NCBI GenBank assembly: GCA_030153935.1
Contig: JASKKX010000008.1
Coordinates: 1-41,855 of the forward strand
Direction: 5' to 3'
DNA from: Verrucomicrobiota bacterium
GTDB lineage: Bacteria > Verrucomicrobiota > Kiritimatiellia > Kiritimatiellales > Tichowtungiaceae
Length of the DNA stretch: 41,855 nt
Below the pieces are notes generated by a model. That model worked only from the letters and a program-made list of their open reading frames with translations. It was not told the origin of the DNA and made no database searches. Shown in pieces: positions 1 to 8,611 of this stretch (positions are counted from its first letter, which is position 1; every line of letters begins with the position of its first letter). The translations under genes were made by a program, and so were the position numbers.

Positions 1-773
1 TGATTTTCCGGGATGTGACGCGTGATCGGGAAACGACGGCGGAGTCGATTGAATCTGAACGACTGAAGGCGCTGACCCTGCTGGCGGCCGGAGTCGCCCA
101 CGAGATCGGCAATCCGCTGAATGCGGTGACGATTCATTTGCAGCTGATGGAGCGCGAGCTGGCAGATCTCGAGGATTCGGAGATGCGGCAGAGCCTGATG
201 GAGCTGGTGGAGGTTTCGCAGCGCGAAGTGCGCCGTCTGGATCGGATTATTACCCAGTTTCTGCGCGCGATCCGACCTTCACTGCCCGATCGCCGACCGG
301 TGCAGATGGAACGGTTGCTGGATGAAATTCTCGAACTGATGCGTCATGAAATTAAGAACCGCCGGATTCTGGTGGAACGGGAGCAGCCGGAACAGCTCCC
401 GTCTGTTCCGGCGGATGAGACGCAGGTAAAGCAGGCTTTTTTCAATATTATAAAAAATGCGATGCAGGCGATGGAGGACGGGGGTATCCTGAAAATCAGT
501 ATCGAGGTGTCGCCGCGGTTTATCAGCATTTGTTTTACCGATAACGGGCCGGGAATTTCCCCGGAAAACCTCGGCTCAATTTATGAGGCATATCATACAA
601 CAAAGGCAACCGGATCGGGCTTGGGACTGATGATTGTGCAGCGGATTCTGCGCGATCACGGCGGAGAGATTGAAATCAGCAGTACGCCGCAGCGCGGCAC
701 GTCCTTTACGTTGAATTTTCCGCGCGATGACATGCGGTTGTCGCTGCTGGAAGCCCCGAAAAAAGAGGAATAA
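1..773 (+). CDS. Sensor histidine kinase, 3' part (5' end outside window)
   Basis: Two-component sensor kinase that would autophosphorylate on histidine and pass the phosphate to the regulator that follows. The reading frame is open through the left edge: the codons before position 15 read I-F-R-D, so the visible part begins with a typical PAS-domain end (IFRDVTRD), and the GTG at 15 is probably an internal valine. Next come the dimerisation/phosphoacceptor helix with the H-box (GVAHEIGNPLNA), then the catalytic ATPase domain with an N-box (FNIIKNAMQAM), a G1 box (DNGPGIS) and a G2 box (GSGLGL). The H-box style is that of NtrB/AtoS-type kinases. The gene stops three bases before the next start, so the two are co-transcribed. 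The signal sensed is not visible because the N-terminal sensor region is missing. Confidence 0.93.
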   Translation, partial: IFRDVTRDRETTAESIESERLKALTLLAAGVAHEIGNPLNAVTIHLQLMERELADLEDSEMRQSLMELVEVSQREVRRLDRIITQFLRAIRPSLPDRRPVQMERLLDEILELMRHEIKNRRILVEREQPEQLPSVPADETQVKQAFFNIIKNAMQAMEDGGILKISIEVSPRFISICFTDNGPGISPENLGSIYEAYHTTKATGSGLGLMIVQRILRDHGGEIEISSTPQRGTSFTLNFPRDDMRLSLLEAPKKEE

Positions 774-776
774 ACG

Positions 777-2135
777 ATGAATTCGAAACCGGTAGTCCTG
801 ATTGTCGACGATGAAAAAAACACGCGGGAAGGATTGGCGCGGGCACTCCGCCGTTCATATGATGTGCTGACGGCGGAAGGCGGTTCGACGGCGCTGGATA
901 TTCTGAGTGAGAATACGGTGGATGTGATGTTGAGCGACCTGCGTATGCCGGGAATGGACGGAATCCTGCTGATGCAGCGCGCGCTGGCCAAGTGTCCTCA
1001 TCTAAGCTGTATTCTGCTGACGGCTTATGGAAATATTGAGATCGCTGTTGAAGCCATGCGCCACGGGGCGACCGATTTTCTGACCAAACCGGTGAATCTG
1101 GATCAGTTGGAAATGGTACTGAAACGTGTTCTCCGTTCCCGGCATGCTGAAACGGAAAACCGGCAGCTTCGGGAGCAGTTGGACAGCAAGTTCGGTCTGG
1201 AGAACATCATCGGTAATTCCCCGGAAATGCATCAGATTTTTGAGACGGTCCGGCAGGTGGCGGCTTCCCGCGCAACCGTGCTGGTTCAGGGAGAGAGCGG
1301 TACCGGAAAAGAGTTGATTGCCAAAGCGATTCATCGGTTGAGTCCGCGCAAGCACGGGGCTTTTGTTCCGGTACATTGCGCGGCTCTTTCCTCGACGTTG
1401 CTGGAGAGTGAGCTGTTCGGGCATGAAAAAGGCTCTTTCACCGGAGCGGCAGAGCGGCGCAAGGGACGTTTTGAGCTGGCCGACGGCGGCTCGCTGTTCC
1501 TGGATGAAATCGGGGAGATTGACGCCAGCGTTCAGGTTAAGATTCTCCGTGCACTGGAGGAGCGCAGGTTTGAGCGTGTCGGCGGGCAGGAGTCTATCGA
1601 TGTGGATACCCGCCTGATCGCGGCAACCAATCGGGATCTCAAACAGATGGTGAAGGACGGTTCTTTCAGAGAAGATCTCTATTACCGGCTTTATGTGGTG
1701 GTTATTAATCTGCCGCCGCTGCGGGAGCGTACAGGTGATATTCCATTGCTCCTGAAACATTTCCTGGATGTGTTTAACCGCGAAAATAATCGTTCCATCG
1801 AGGGGTTTTCTCCGGAAGCACTCGATCTGCTGACGGCGTATCACTGGCCGGGAAATGTTCGGGAGCTGCGCAATGTGGTGGAGCAGACGGTGGTATTGTC
1901 CCGTGCGCAGAGGATCGGCGTGCGGGAGCTGCCGGCTCAGATTCGTGAGACGGCCTCCTCCGAGCGGTTCAATTCAGCAGGCGGAGGAACCCTGGCCGAG
2001 CTGGAGAAAACCGCGATTCTCCAGGCACTTAAAAAAGCATCCGGCAACCGGACCCGTGCGGCCGAGGATCTGGGAATCAGCCGCCGTACACTGCATCGGA
2101 AGATTGCGGAATACGGCTTCACCGAAGTTAAATAA
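777..2135 (+). CDS. NtrC-family sigma-54-dependent response regulator
   Basis: Transcription activator for sigma-54 promoters, 452 residues, the usual length. Domains in order: a receiver (about 1-120) with acidic pocket D11/D12, phosphoacceptor D54 in LSDLRMPG, and the conserved lysine in TKP; an AAA+ ATPase (about 140-370) with Walker A GESGTGKE, Walker B LFLDEIGEI, and the sigma-54 contact loop written GSFTGA instead of the commoner GAFTGA; and a C-terminal Fis-type helix-turn-helix (about 405-450, AAEDLGISRRTLHRK). It directly follows the sensor kinase, its likely partner. I could not find a convincing -24/-12 promoter in the window, so the target genes are unknown. Family assignment is very secure; the biological input is not. 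Confidence 0.96.
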   Translation: MNSKPVVLIVDDEKNTREGLARALRRSYDVLTAEGGSTALDILSENTVDVMLSDLRMPGMDGILLMQRALAKCPHLSCILLTAYGNIEIAVEAMRHGATDFLTKPVNLDQLEMVLKRVLRSRHAETENRQLREQLDSKFGLENIIGNSPEMHQIFETVRQVAASRATVLVQGESGTGKELIAKAIHRLSPRKHGAFVPVHCAALSSTLLESELFGHEKGSFTGAAERRKGRFELADGGSLFLDEIGEIDASVQVKILRALEERRFERVGGQESIDVDTRLIAATNRDLKQMVKDGSFREDLYYRLYVVVINLPPLRERTGDIPLLLKHFLDVFNRENNRSIEGFSPEALDLLTAYHWPGNVRELRNVVEQTVVLSRAQRIGVRELPAQIRETASSERFNSAGGGTLAELEKTAILQALKKASGNRTRAAEDLGISRRTLHRKIAEYGFTEVK

Positions 2136-2203
2136 CTTTAAGATTGAACCGCTTAGAGGGTTCAAGGATGCTTTAGCCCCTCATGGACTGACTGGAGAAA
2201 AGC

Positions 2204-3994
2204 ATGGCGAAACAACCGCAGCAACCCTTTGAAGCAACTTTGCAGGATCTGGTTTACAGTGTAGATGCCGGAGCAGGACATAAATTCATCAGAACCCTTT
2301 TGTTTTGTCTGGTCTTCCTCTGCATTGTCGTTGTTTTCTCGGCGCGTGAATTCCGTGGACTCAACAATCCGGCGGCAATGGATTATGCGCAGCTGGGACG
2401 TAATCTGGCGCAGTCCGGTCAGTATGTTACCCAGTATGTTCGTCCGCTGAGTATTGCTCAGGTTTCCGCGCATACACCGAACGGCGATGCGCTGATTGAG
2501 CACCATCCGGAATTGATTCGCCCGCCGCTTTATCCCGCACTTCTTGCTGCTGATTTTAAGTTTTTTGATCTGGTCGGGATCAACCTGTTTCCCGGAAGCG
2601 AAGCTTTTAAGGAGATGCGGATTTATCCTGCCGAGCAGTGGGTTATTGTGCCGCTGCACCATTTCTTTACCGCGCTTTCCGGTCTGCTGCTGTATTTGCT
2701 CGGACGAAGACTGTTTTCGGATAAAATCGGATTGCTCGGTGTGACGACCTATTTCCTGACCGATATGGTTTGGAAAGACAGTATTCTCGGGACGGGAATT
2801 CCTGTTCTTGTTTTTTTTGTACTGGGATCTGTTTACTTTGCATTGGTTTCCATGACCCACCGGCAGGAAGGACGTTCCCGAGGAAACTGGATCTTTCTGC
2901 TGCTGCTGTCGGTTCTTTTTTCCGCTGCCGCTTTTCTGACGCATTACTCGGCGGCAGCTGCAATCCCGGGAATTGCTTTGTTCATCTGGATGATGGGTAC
3001 ACATACAAAACGCGGCGGTTATCTGGCTTTTTTATATCTGGTTCTGGTCTTACTGGTCGTCTCCCCATGGCTGCTGCGCAACGATCACGTTTCCGGTCTG
3101 CCGCTCGGACTTGCGACTCACACGGCATTGACCGGCTCGGGAGAATATCCGGGCGATGCGCTGATGCGCACACTGAATCCGGAATTCCATCTGATGTCCG
3201 ATATCCGGGCTGTCCGGGCCAAATGGGCGGCAAATTTCAACGAACTGTATGGATCCGGTTTTACTGCGCTGGGCGGGGGTCTGCTGACTGCATTTTTCAT
3301 AGTGACTTTTTTTTACCGGTTTGTGAGTGTGCCGGTGAATACCCTGCGGTGGGGTCTCGGGCTGTCGATTGTTCTTTTTTTTATCGGCGCCGGTTTTTTC
3401 GGTAAGGAAGCGCTGCAATTATGCCATGTGTTCCGGCCGTTTGTGATTCTCTACGGGTTGGCTTTCTTTTTAATTCTGCTGGATCGCCTCGATCTCAGCA
3501 TTCAGTTGTACAAACTGGGAGTGACGGGGCTGGTGATCGGACTCACGGCGTTGCCGCTGATGGTGACAATCTTCTTCTCTCCCCCTCCGGGCCTGCCGTA
3601 TCCTCCCTATTATCCGCCGTTTATTATGCGCGTGAGCGAATTGCTCCGTCCGGATGAAGTGATCTGCACCGATATGCCGTGGGCGACCGCCTGGTACGGG
3701 AAACGCACTTCGATCCTGCTCCCTCAAACAATCGATGACTATTATGAAATCAATGATTACCGCAAGTACATCAGTGGACTTTATATTACCACGCTGACCA
3801 AAGATCGACCGTTTGTGTCTTCTCTGCTCCAGGGATCCGAAGAAACATGGTTTCCCGTCACGATGGGTCACCTGCCTAAAGGCTTCCCGCTGCAGCAGGG
3901 TTTTTCTTTGAACAAGCAGGATCAGATCTTTTTGACAGACCATGTTCGCTGGAGCAATGCGGATCAGAAAGACGAACCGCCGGGCAGGCAGTAG
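2204..3994 (+). CDS. Multi-pass membrane protein, GT-C / PMT-like glycosyltransferase
   Basis: A 596-residue integral membrane protein. After a short cytoplasmic N-terminus comes a first helix (about 28-46), then a large loop with the pattern MDYAQLGRNLAQSG and RPPLYPALLA. This is the acidic residue and 'aqyarNLa.sG' signature of the lipid-linked sugar transferases of the ArnT/PMT (GT39/GT83-like) superfamily. About ten further hydrophobic segments follow, then a soluble C-terminal part (about 470-596) with aromatic and proline-rich runs. Such enzymes move a sugar from a polyprenyl carrier to an acceptor outside the cytoplasmic membrane. The start at 2204 is supported by GGAGAAAAGC just upstream. 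It ends 11 bases before fmt, so the two may be co-transcribed. Substrate and acceptor cannot be read from the sequence. Confidence 0.75.
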   Translation: MAKQPQQPFEATLQDLVYSVDAGAGHKFIRTLLFCLVFLCIVVVFSAREFRGLNNPAAMDYAQLGRNLAQSGQYVTQYVRPLSIAQVSAHTPNGDALIEHHPELIRPPLYPALLAADFKFFDLVGINLFPGSEAFKEMRIYPAEQWVIVPLHHFFTALSGLLLYLLGRRLFSDKIGLLGVTTYFLTDMVWKDSILGTGIPVLVFFVLGSVYFALVSMTHRQEGRSRGNWIFLLLLSVLFSAAAFLTHYSAAAAIPGIALFIWMMGTHTKRGGYLAFLYLVLVLLVVSPWLLRNDHVSGLPLGLATHTALTGSGEYPGDALMRTLNPEFHLMSDIRAVRAKWAANFNELYGSGFTALGGGLLTAFFIVTFFYRFVSVPVNTLRWGLGLSIVLFFIGAGFFGKEALQLCHVFRPFVILYGLAFFLILLDRLDLSIQLYKLGVTGLVIGLTALPLMVTIFFSPPPGLPYPPYYPPFIMRVSELLRPDEVICTDMPWATAWYGKRTSILLPQTIDDYYEINDYRKYISGLYITTLTKDRPFVSSLLQGSEETWFPVTMGHLPKGFPLQQGFSLNKQDQIFLTDHVRWSNADQKDEPPGRQ

Positions 3995-4005
3995 AAGGGG
4001 ACGCG

Positions 4006-4941
4006 ATGCGTATTGTTTTTTTTGGTTCGGCACCGATCGGGTTTCCTGTTCTGGACGCATTACTGGCAAATTCTCAGGATGAAGTGGTTGCGGTTGTAAC
4101 TCAGCCGGACCGGCCGGCCGGCCGGCAGATGCGGCTTACGCCTTGCCCGATTAAAGCTTTTTCACAGCAGAAGCGGGGCCTCAACGTGCTTTCGCCGGAA
4201 AAAATCGGTGAAATTCAGGAGGAACTGTCCGCATTGCGGGCGGATCTCTTTGTGGTTGTTGCCTACGGACAGTACCTCCCGCGTTCCGTGCTGGCGCTTC
4301 CGAAATACGGGGCAATTAATCTACATCCGTCGCTGCTGCCGAAATACCGCGGCTCATCGCCGATTCAGTGGGCGGTGGCGAACGGGGATACGGTAACGGG
4401 TGTGACGATTCTCTACGTCAGTGAAAAAATGGATGCGGGTGATATTCTTCTTCAGAAGGAAGTGCCGATCGGTTCAGAAGACACTTCTGTAACCCTCGAA
4501 TCGGTATTGGCGGAAGCGGGAGCACAGCTGATGACCGAGGCCGTTGAACAGATCCGCAGAGGAACGGTTTCATCCCGTCCGCAGGATGAAACGGCGATGA
4601 TCCAGGTGCGTAAACTGGTTAAAGAAGACGGGGTGATCGACTGGACACTGCCGGCGGAAATTCTGCGGAACCGGATTCGTGGATTCCTGCCGTGGCCGGG
4701 CTGTTTCTGCAAGGTACCCGTAGACGCCGGCCTGCAGCGGCTGAAGATTTTACGAGCGGCAGTGGAGCCTGGCTGCGGACTGCCCGGCGAGGTGCTGGAT
4801 ACCGCCGGTGAAGGACCGCTGGTCGCAACCGGAAAAGATGCGCTGCGGCTGCTTGAAGTGCAGCCGTCCGGTAAACGCGTTATGGACGGGGCGTCGTGGC
4901 TGCGGGGCCGTCCGCTGAGCCGGGGCACCCGGCTGGCGTGA
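4006..4941 (+). CDS. fmt: Methionyl-tRNA formyltransferase
   Basis: Formylates the amino group of initiator Met-tRNA using 10-formyl-tetrahydrofolate. It has 311 residues, the normal length. The N-terminal Rossmann-like catalytic domain starts MRIVFFGSAPIGFPVL and contains the folate/tRNA signature INLHPSLLPKYRGSSPIQWA (H107 onward) followed by the catalytic aspartate region KMDAGDILLQ. The C-terminal OB-like domain begins near EDGVIDWTLPAEILRNRIRGFLPWPG. In many bacteria fmt follows def; no def is present here, and its upstream neighbour is a glycosyltransferase. The last 62 bases overlap the 3' end of the convergent TPR gene on the other strand. Confidence 0.97.
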   Translation: MRIVFFGSAPIGFPVLDALLANSQDEVVAVVTQPDRPAGRQMRLTPCPIKAFSQQKRGLNVLSPEKIGEIQEELSALRADLFVVVAYGQYLPRSVLALPKYGAINLHPSLLPKYRGSSPIQWAVANGDTVTGVTILYVSEKMDAGDILLQKEVPIGSEDTSVTLESVLAEAGAQLMTEAVEQIRRGTVSSRPQDETAMIQVRKLVKEDGVIDWTLPAEILRNRIRGFLPWPGCFCKVPVDAGLQRLKILRAAVEPGCGLPGEVLDTAGEGPLVATGKDALRLLEVQPSGKRVMDGASWLRGRPLSRGTRLA

Positions 4942-6907
4942 TGCCGTTCTGCTTGAGGCGTTCAATGACAGATGGAGAATCCGGTTTCAGTTCCAACGCT
5001 TTTTGCCATTGCTCAATGGCAGCCTCCCTGTTTCCCAGTTTAAAATAGACCTCTCCCAGATGTTCCAGAATTTCCGGATTTTCCTGGGGTGAAAAAGACA
5101 GGGCTTTCTGCAGCTCCCGCAGCGCCTCGTCATAACGTCCCTGCTTATAGTAAATCCATCCCAGCGTGTCCAGGAAGGCCGGGTTATCCGGATCAAAACT
5201 CAGGGCTTTCTGAATCAAATCAAGGCCGGCATCCAGCTTTTCTCCGCGTTCCGCCCACATATAGGCGATGTAATTCTGAGCAGCAGCCGTAATTTCTGCA
5301 TCCCCCAGTTTAATGGCTTTCTGAAATTGTTTTTCTGCCTCTTCAAGCTGACCGGTTCGTTCATAGATCGACGCATACTGATAGTAAAACTGTCCGTTGA
5401 GCAGATTGGTGTTTCCGCTGTCCACTGCGAGTTTTTCAAACTGCCGGGCTGCCTGAAGCGCATCCGTATATTGATGCTGATCCGCCTGAAGCATTATCAG
5501 ATAATAAAATGCTTCGGCGGTTTCGGGCCGCCGGGAAACAAATGCATTCAGCAGTTCAATGGCGTCTTCATTGGAGGCGGGGGTTTTTCCTGTGAGCAGA
5601 ATATGGATATACTGACTCAGGATTTCCCGGTTTTTGTCGTAGGAGTCTGCCAGCAGTGACGCCGCCTCATCCAGATGCCCGCTTTTCTGTGCGGAGACCA
5701 GGGAATTAAACATCACGAAAGGATTTTTCCACCATTCATTTTCAGGGGATCCGGTCCGGACCCGTTTCAGGTCCTGATAAGCCTCTTCATACCGACCTTC
5801 CAGCAGATGAAGATGTCCAAGAACGATATACAGGCGACTGTCACCGGGATGAGAAACCAGTGCTTTCCGCAGAACGGCTTCTGCTTTTTCCGGGGTTCCT
5901 TCCTCGACATACAGCGAACCAAGCTGCGCGTAATAAAAGACCGCCGGGTCCGGTTCGAGCAGAAGTTTCTCGAGATGATCCGTCAACAGGTACCGTTTTT
6001 CTGCCGGGATCTGTTCCGCTAAATACTGTATCCAGATTTCAGGTTCAGTTCCGGTATCAGCAGCCAGCCGGGGGTATATGGACAAGGCTTCTTCAACGCG
6101 GTCGGTTTGCAGCAGCAGATTAAGGAACTGCTGGGCCGGCAGCAGCTCTTCGGGAGCGTATGTGCGAACTTTTCTGAAAACATCCAAGGCCTCATCGGTC
6201 TTTTTTATTGCCAGCAGTGCGTAGCCCAGCTGCTGCAATCCTGCCGGATTTTCCGGTTCAATAGCGAGTGATTTACGGAGGCAATCAATCCCCTTTTCAA
6301 CGAGTGTGACTGCCTGGGGAGAGTCTCCCAGATCCCGTGCGGAATCCACATAAAGTGCCCCTAGAAGTTGCAGCAGCAGTGCGTTTTCAGGCTGATTTTC
6401 TATTGCGGTGCGAAGTGTCTCAATGGCTTTCTCTCTCTGCTTTTGCGACAGATAGAACTGTGCCAGGGCGGATGCGCTTTCAGCGGAATTCGGGAATTCC
6501 GCAACAGCCTGTTTGAACAGCGGCTCGGCGCGTTCCGGGGCATTGGTCAGCGCATAGACTTTGGCGGGAAACAGCAGAGCCGCCTCGGTCCCCGGGGCGG
6601 CCTTTGAAAAAGATTCTGCCAGCCGGGCGGCTTTTTCATTCTGTTTGAGCCGGAGTGCAATCGTAATCGCCGTGGCACTGAGCTTTTCTTCGGAAGGATC
6701 CAGCTGAATCGCTTTCTCAAGATGCTCCAGCGCACCGCTGGAATCACCGTTGGCTTCGGCGAGCAGCCCCATACTGAAATGAGACAGGGCCTCAGCCTGT
6801 GCGTTCGCACTCAACTGAGACTCCGCAGGCGTCGCGCATCCACTTAACCAAAACAAAATACCGATCAGCATAACCGCGGCAGCTTTGATATTGTGGGATG
6901 TACGCAT
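4880..6907 (-). CDS. Large TPR-repeat lipoprotein
   Basis: A 675-residue protein made almost wholly of tetratricopeptide repeats. I place the start at 6907: it gives a clean lipoprotein signal (MRTSHN, hydrophobic core, then LSGCATP with the lipobox cysteine at about 24) and is preceded by AGAGGG seven bases upstream. Starting earlier would run into the small gene behind it. At least a dozen TPR-like units of about 34 residues can be seen, with the usual W/L-G-Y-A-P pattern (for example PAFLDTLGWIYYKQGRYDEAL and PEILEHLGEVYFKLGNREAAI). TPR lipoproteins of this kind scaffold envelope complexes or help assemble outer-membrane machinery; no specific partner is evident. The C-terminal 20 codons overlap the end of fmt on the opposite strand. 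Confidence 0.88.
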   Translation of the reverse strand: MRTSHNIKAAAVMLIGILFWLSGCATPAESQLSANAQAEALSHFSMGLLAEANGDSSGALEHLEKAIQLDPSEEKLSATAITIALRLKQNEKAARLAESFSKAAPGTEAALLFPAKVYALTNAPERAEPLFKQAVAEFPNSAESASALAQFYLSQKQREKAIETLRTAIENQPENALLLQLLGALYVDSARDLGDSPQAVTLVEKGIDCLRKSLAIEPENPAGLQQLGYALLAIKKTDEALDVFRKVRTYAPEELLPAQQFLNLLLQTDRVEEALSIYPRLAADTGTEPEIWIQYLAEQIPAEKRYLLTDHLEKLLLEPDPAVFYYAQLGSLYVEEGTPEKAEAVLRKALVSHPGDSRLYIVLGHLHLLEGRYEEAYQDLKRVRTGSPENEWWKNPFVMFNSLVSAQKSGHLDEAASLLADSYDKNREILSQYIHILLTGKTPASNEDAIELLNAFVSRRPETAEAFYYLIMLQADQHQYTDALQAARQFEKLAVDSGNTNLLNGQFYYQYASIYERTGQLEEAEKQFQKAIKLGDAEITAAAQNYIAYMWAERGEKLDAGLDLIQKALSFDPDNPAFLDTLGWIYYKQGRYDEALRELQKALSFSPQENPEILEHLGEVYFKLGNREAAIEQWQKALELKPDSPSVIERLKQNGITPAGCPGSADGPAATTPRP

Positions 6908-6932
6908 GACAGTCCCTCTCTTCAATCTGAAA

Positions 6933-7022
6933 TTATTTCTTTTTATGGCGATCTGCACGACGGCGTTTGCGCCGTTTGTGGTTCGACATTTTTTTCTTAC
7001 GCCACTTTTTAATGGTGCCCAT
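6933..7022 (-). CDS. 29-residue bS22-like (AURKAIP1/COX24-domain) ribosomal protein
   Basis: A complete 29-codon gene: ATG at 7022, TAA at 6933. The protein begins MGTIKKWRKKKMSNHKRRK and continues RRRADRHKKK. This fits the tiny AURKAIP1/COX24-domain proteins of bacteria (pattern M-G-[ST]-[IV]-K-K-x-R-K-[KR]-M-[AS]-x-x-K-x-R-K), the family that includes mycobacterial small-subunit protein bS22 and mitochondrial mS38. A ribosome binding site (AAGGAAAT) lies about seven bases upstream. It sits 25 bases after the hisG stop and 25 bases before the TPR gene start, on the same strand, so a hisG / this gene / TPR transcript is likely. Nearly every residue is Lys, Arg or His, as expected for an rRNA-bound peptide. 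The assignment is from memory of the family pattern. Confidence 0.8.
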   Translation of the reverse strand: MGTIKKWRKKKMSNHKRRKRRRADRHKKK

Positions 7023-7047
7023 ACTTTTATTTCCTTTTGTGCGCTTC

Positions 7048-7920
7048 TTATGCTACCACTTTATTCAAGCCGATTTCAATAATGCCTTCAGCACCGGCGG
7101 TTTTAAGTGAGGGAATGATTTCCCGTACAACAGATTCTTCCACGACGGTTTCGACCGCATACCATCCGTCAGCGGAAAGCGTGCTGATCGTCGGGGCCTG
7201 CAGTGCCGGCAGCAGCGCCTTAACCTGTGGAAGATTCTTTTCGTTCACGTTCATCTTGAGAAGCACCTTGTCGGCGGCATCAAGCGCTGCTCTAAGCAGC
7301 AGTCCGATTTTCTCAAGCTTTTCGCGTTTCCAGTCATCGGCCCAGGCGGACTTGCTGGCAAAAAATTTGGTGTAGGATTCCATCAACGTATCCACAATAC
7401 GCAGATTATGTGCCCGGAGTGAAGATCCGGTTTCGGTGATGTCAACAATCGCATCCACAAACTCAGGGACTTTGACCTCTGTAGCGCCCCAGGAAAATTC
7501 CACTTCGGCGGTGACGCCGTTTTTAGCGAGCCAGCGTTCGACCAGGCCGACTCCTTCGGTGGCGATCCGCTTGCCTTCCAGGTCCTTCACCGACTGAATC
7601 GGAGAGTTTTCAGGAACGGCCAGAACCCAGCGCACCGGACGTTTGGTCTGTTTAGAATAAACCATATCGCAGATATCCTGAACATTTGAACCGTTGGCTT
7701 CAATCCAATCCAATCCGGAGATGCCTGCGTCCAGCATGCCGTGTTCGACATAGCGGCTCATTTCCTGAGCGCGGAGCAGCCGCAGTTCGATCTCATCGTC
7801 ATCAATAGATGGAAAATAGGAACGGGAACCGCCTTTGATATTAAAACCGGCTTTTGAGAACAGGTCGTAGGTCGAATCCTGCAGACTGCCTTTCGGTAAT
7901 CCTATAATCACTTTCTTCAT
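7048..7920 (-). CDS. hisG: ATP phosphoribosyltransferase, long form
   Basis: First and committed step of histidine biosynthesis: condenses ATP with PRPP. I use the ATG at 7920, which gives the canonical N-terminus MKKVIIGLPKGSL with GGAAGG about 11 bases upstream; the reading frame extends further but not plausibly. At 290 residues it is the long, self-sufficient form: two catalytic lobes (the signature region runs around DIVDITETGSSLRAHNL) plus a C-terminal regulatory domain of about 75 residues (KVLLKMNVNEKNLPQVKALL to the end) that binds histidine for feedback inhibition. A separate HisZ subunit is therefore not needed. It stands apart from other his genes, which is common outside Enterobacteria. 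Confidence 0.96.
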   Translation of the reverse strand: MKKVIIGLPKGSLQDSTYDLFSKAGFNIKGGSRSYFPSIDDDEIELRLLRAQEMSRYVEHGMLDAGISGLDWIEANGSNVQDICDMVYSKQTKRPVRWVLAVPENSPIQSVKDLEGKRIATEGVGLVERWLAKNGVTAEVEFSWGATEVKVPEFVDAIVDITETGSSLRAHNLRIVDTLMESYTKFFASKSAWADDWKREKLEKIGLLLRAALDAADKVLLKMNVNEKNLPQVKALLPALQAPTISTLSADGWYAVETVVEESVVREIIPSLKTAGAEGIIEIGLNKVVA

Positions 7921-8587
7921 GTTGTACAAAACCTTCCTTTTTTCGAATAAGAGCGGTGGACTATACGGAAAAGAACCTGTGTCGTCCACCGTTAATTCGT
8001 CGATCCGGCAAAAGGTTAAATGCGGCATCCGGAAACAGAGTGTTCCATGCCGGAATGAACCTTTCTTCATTCTCGTCGAGTCCAGCCTTGAACGCATCCG
8101 CGGAAAATACGATTCGCCCGAAAGCGGCACCACCGATCGCGGCTTCGATGCCGCCGCCAACGATCTGGTTCTTGAAAAACTCGCCGTCTTCAATGGAATC
8201 TGCCCGAAATCTCCGCATGGATTGATGAAAAGGCAGAACTGGCTCTCGCTCTGCGTTCTTCCGGTTCGGTGCAGATGATTTTCCGCACGGTGTTGTCCGG
8301 ACCTGATTTACAGGCGATAAGCAGCTTTGCCCGTCCGGAAGCGGTGAAACCCGTTTCCCTCGAAATGGACAGTTCTCCGGCGGCCTGCTGCAGTCTTTCT
8401 CCGGAATGTTATCCGCTTTAAAACGGTAAGCGAATAAGATGGAATCCTGAAAGGAAATCATGCCGGAATAGTCTTGCGCTCCCGGTAGTGGAATGGTCAG
8501 TTAACCGGATGATCCCGCTCTTAAAAAAGCGGTCGCTTTTATTATATAAAAACAGACGGTACAATACGGGATTTCCGGCTGAAAAAA
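7921..8587 (+). other. Gene-poor stretch with unidentified coding remnant
   Basis: About 670 bases between divergently placed hisG and rnc. No intact gene is convincing. On the plus strand, roughly 8060-8205 has the codon composition of a real gene and reads ILVESSLERIRGKYDS followed by a helical run to LEKLAVF. The sense then appears to continue one frame over from about 8190, reading WIDEKAELALALRSSG, until a stop near 8421. This looks like a frameshifted fragment of one protein, but I do not recognise the family. The minus strand is also open here (8461-7961), but its product lacks any signature. The region must also hold the hisG promoter. Confidence 0.35.
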
Positions 8588-8611
8588 GTGTTTTTTCCCG
8601 TCATCCAGATT

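Noticed and set aside
7961-8461. 166-codon minus-strand frame
   Set aside because: Could be translated, but no signature, no ribosome binding site, and codon bias is better on the plus strand.
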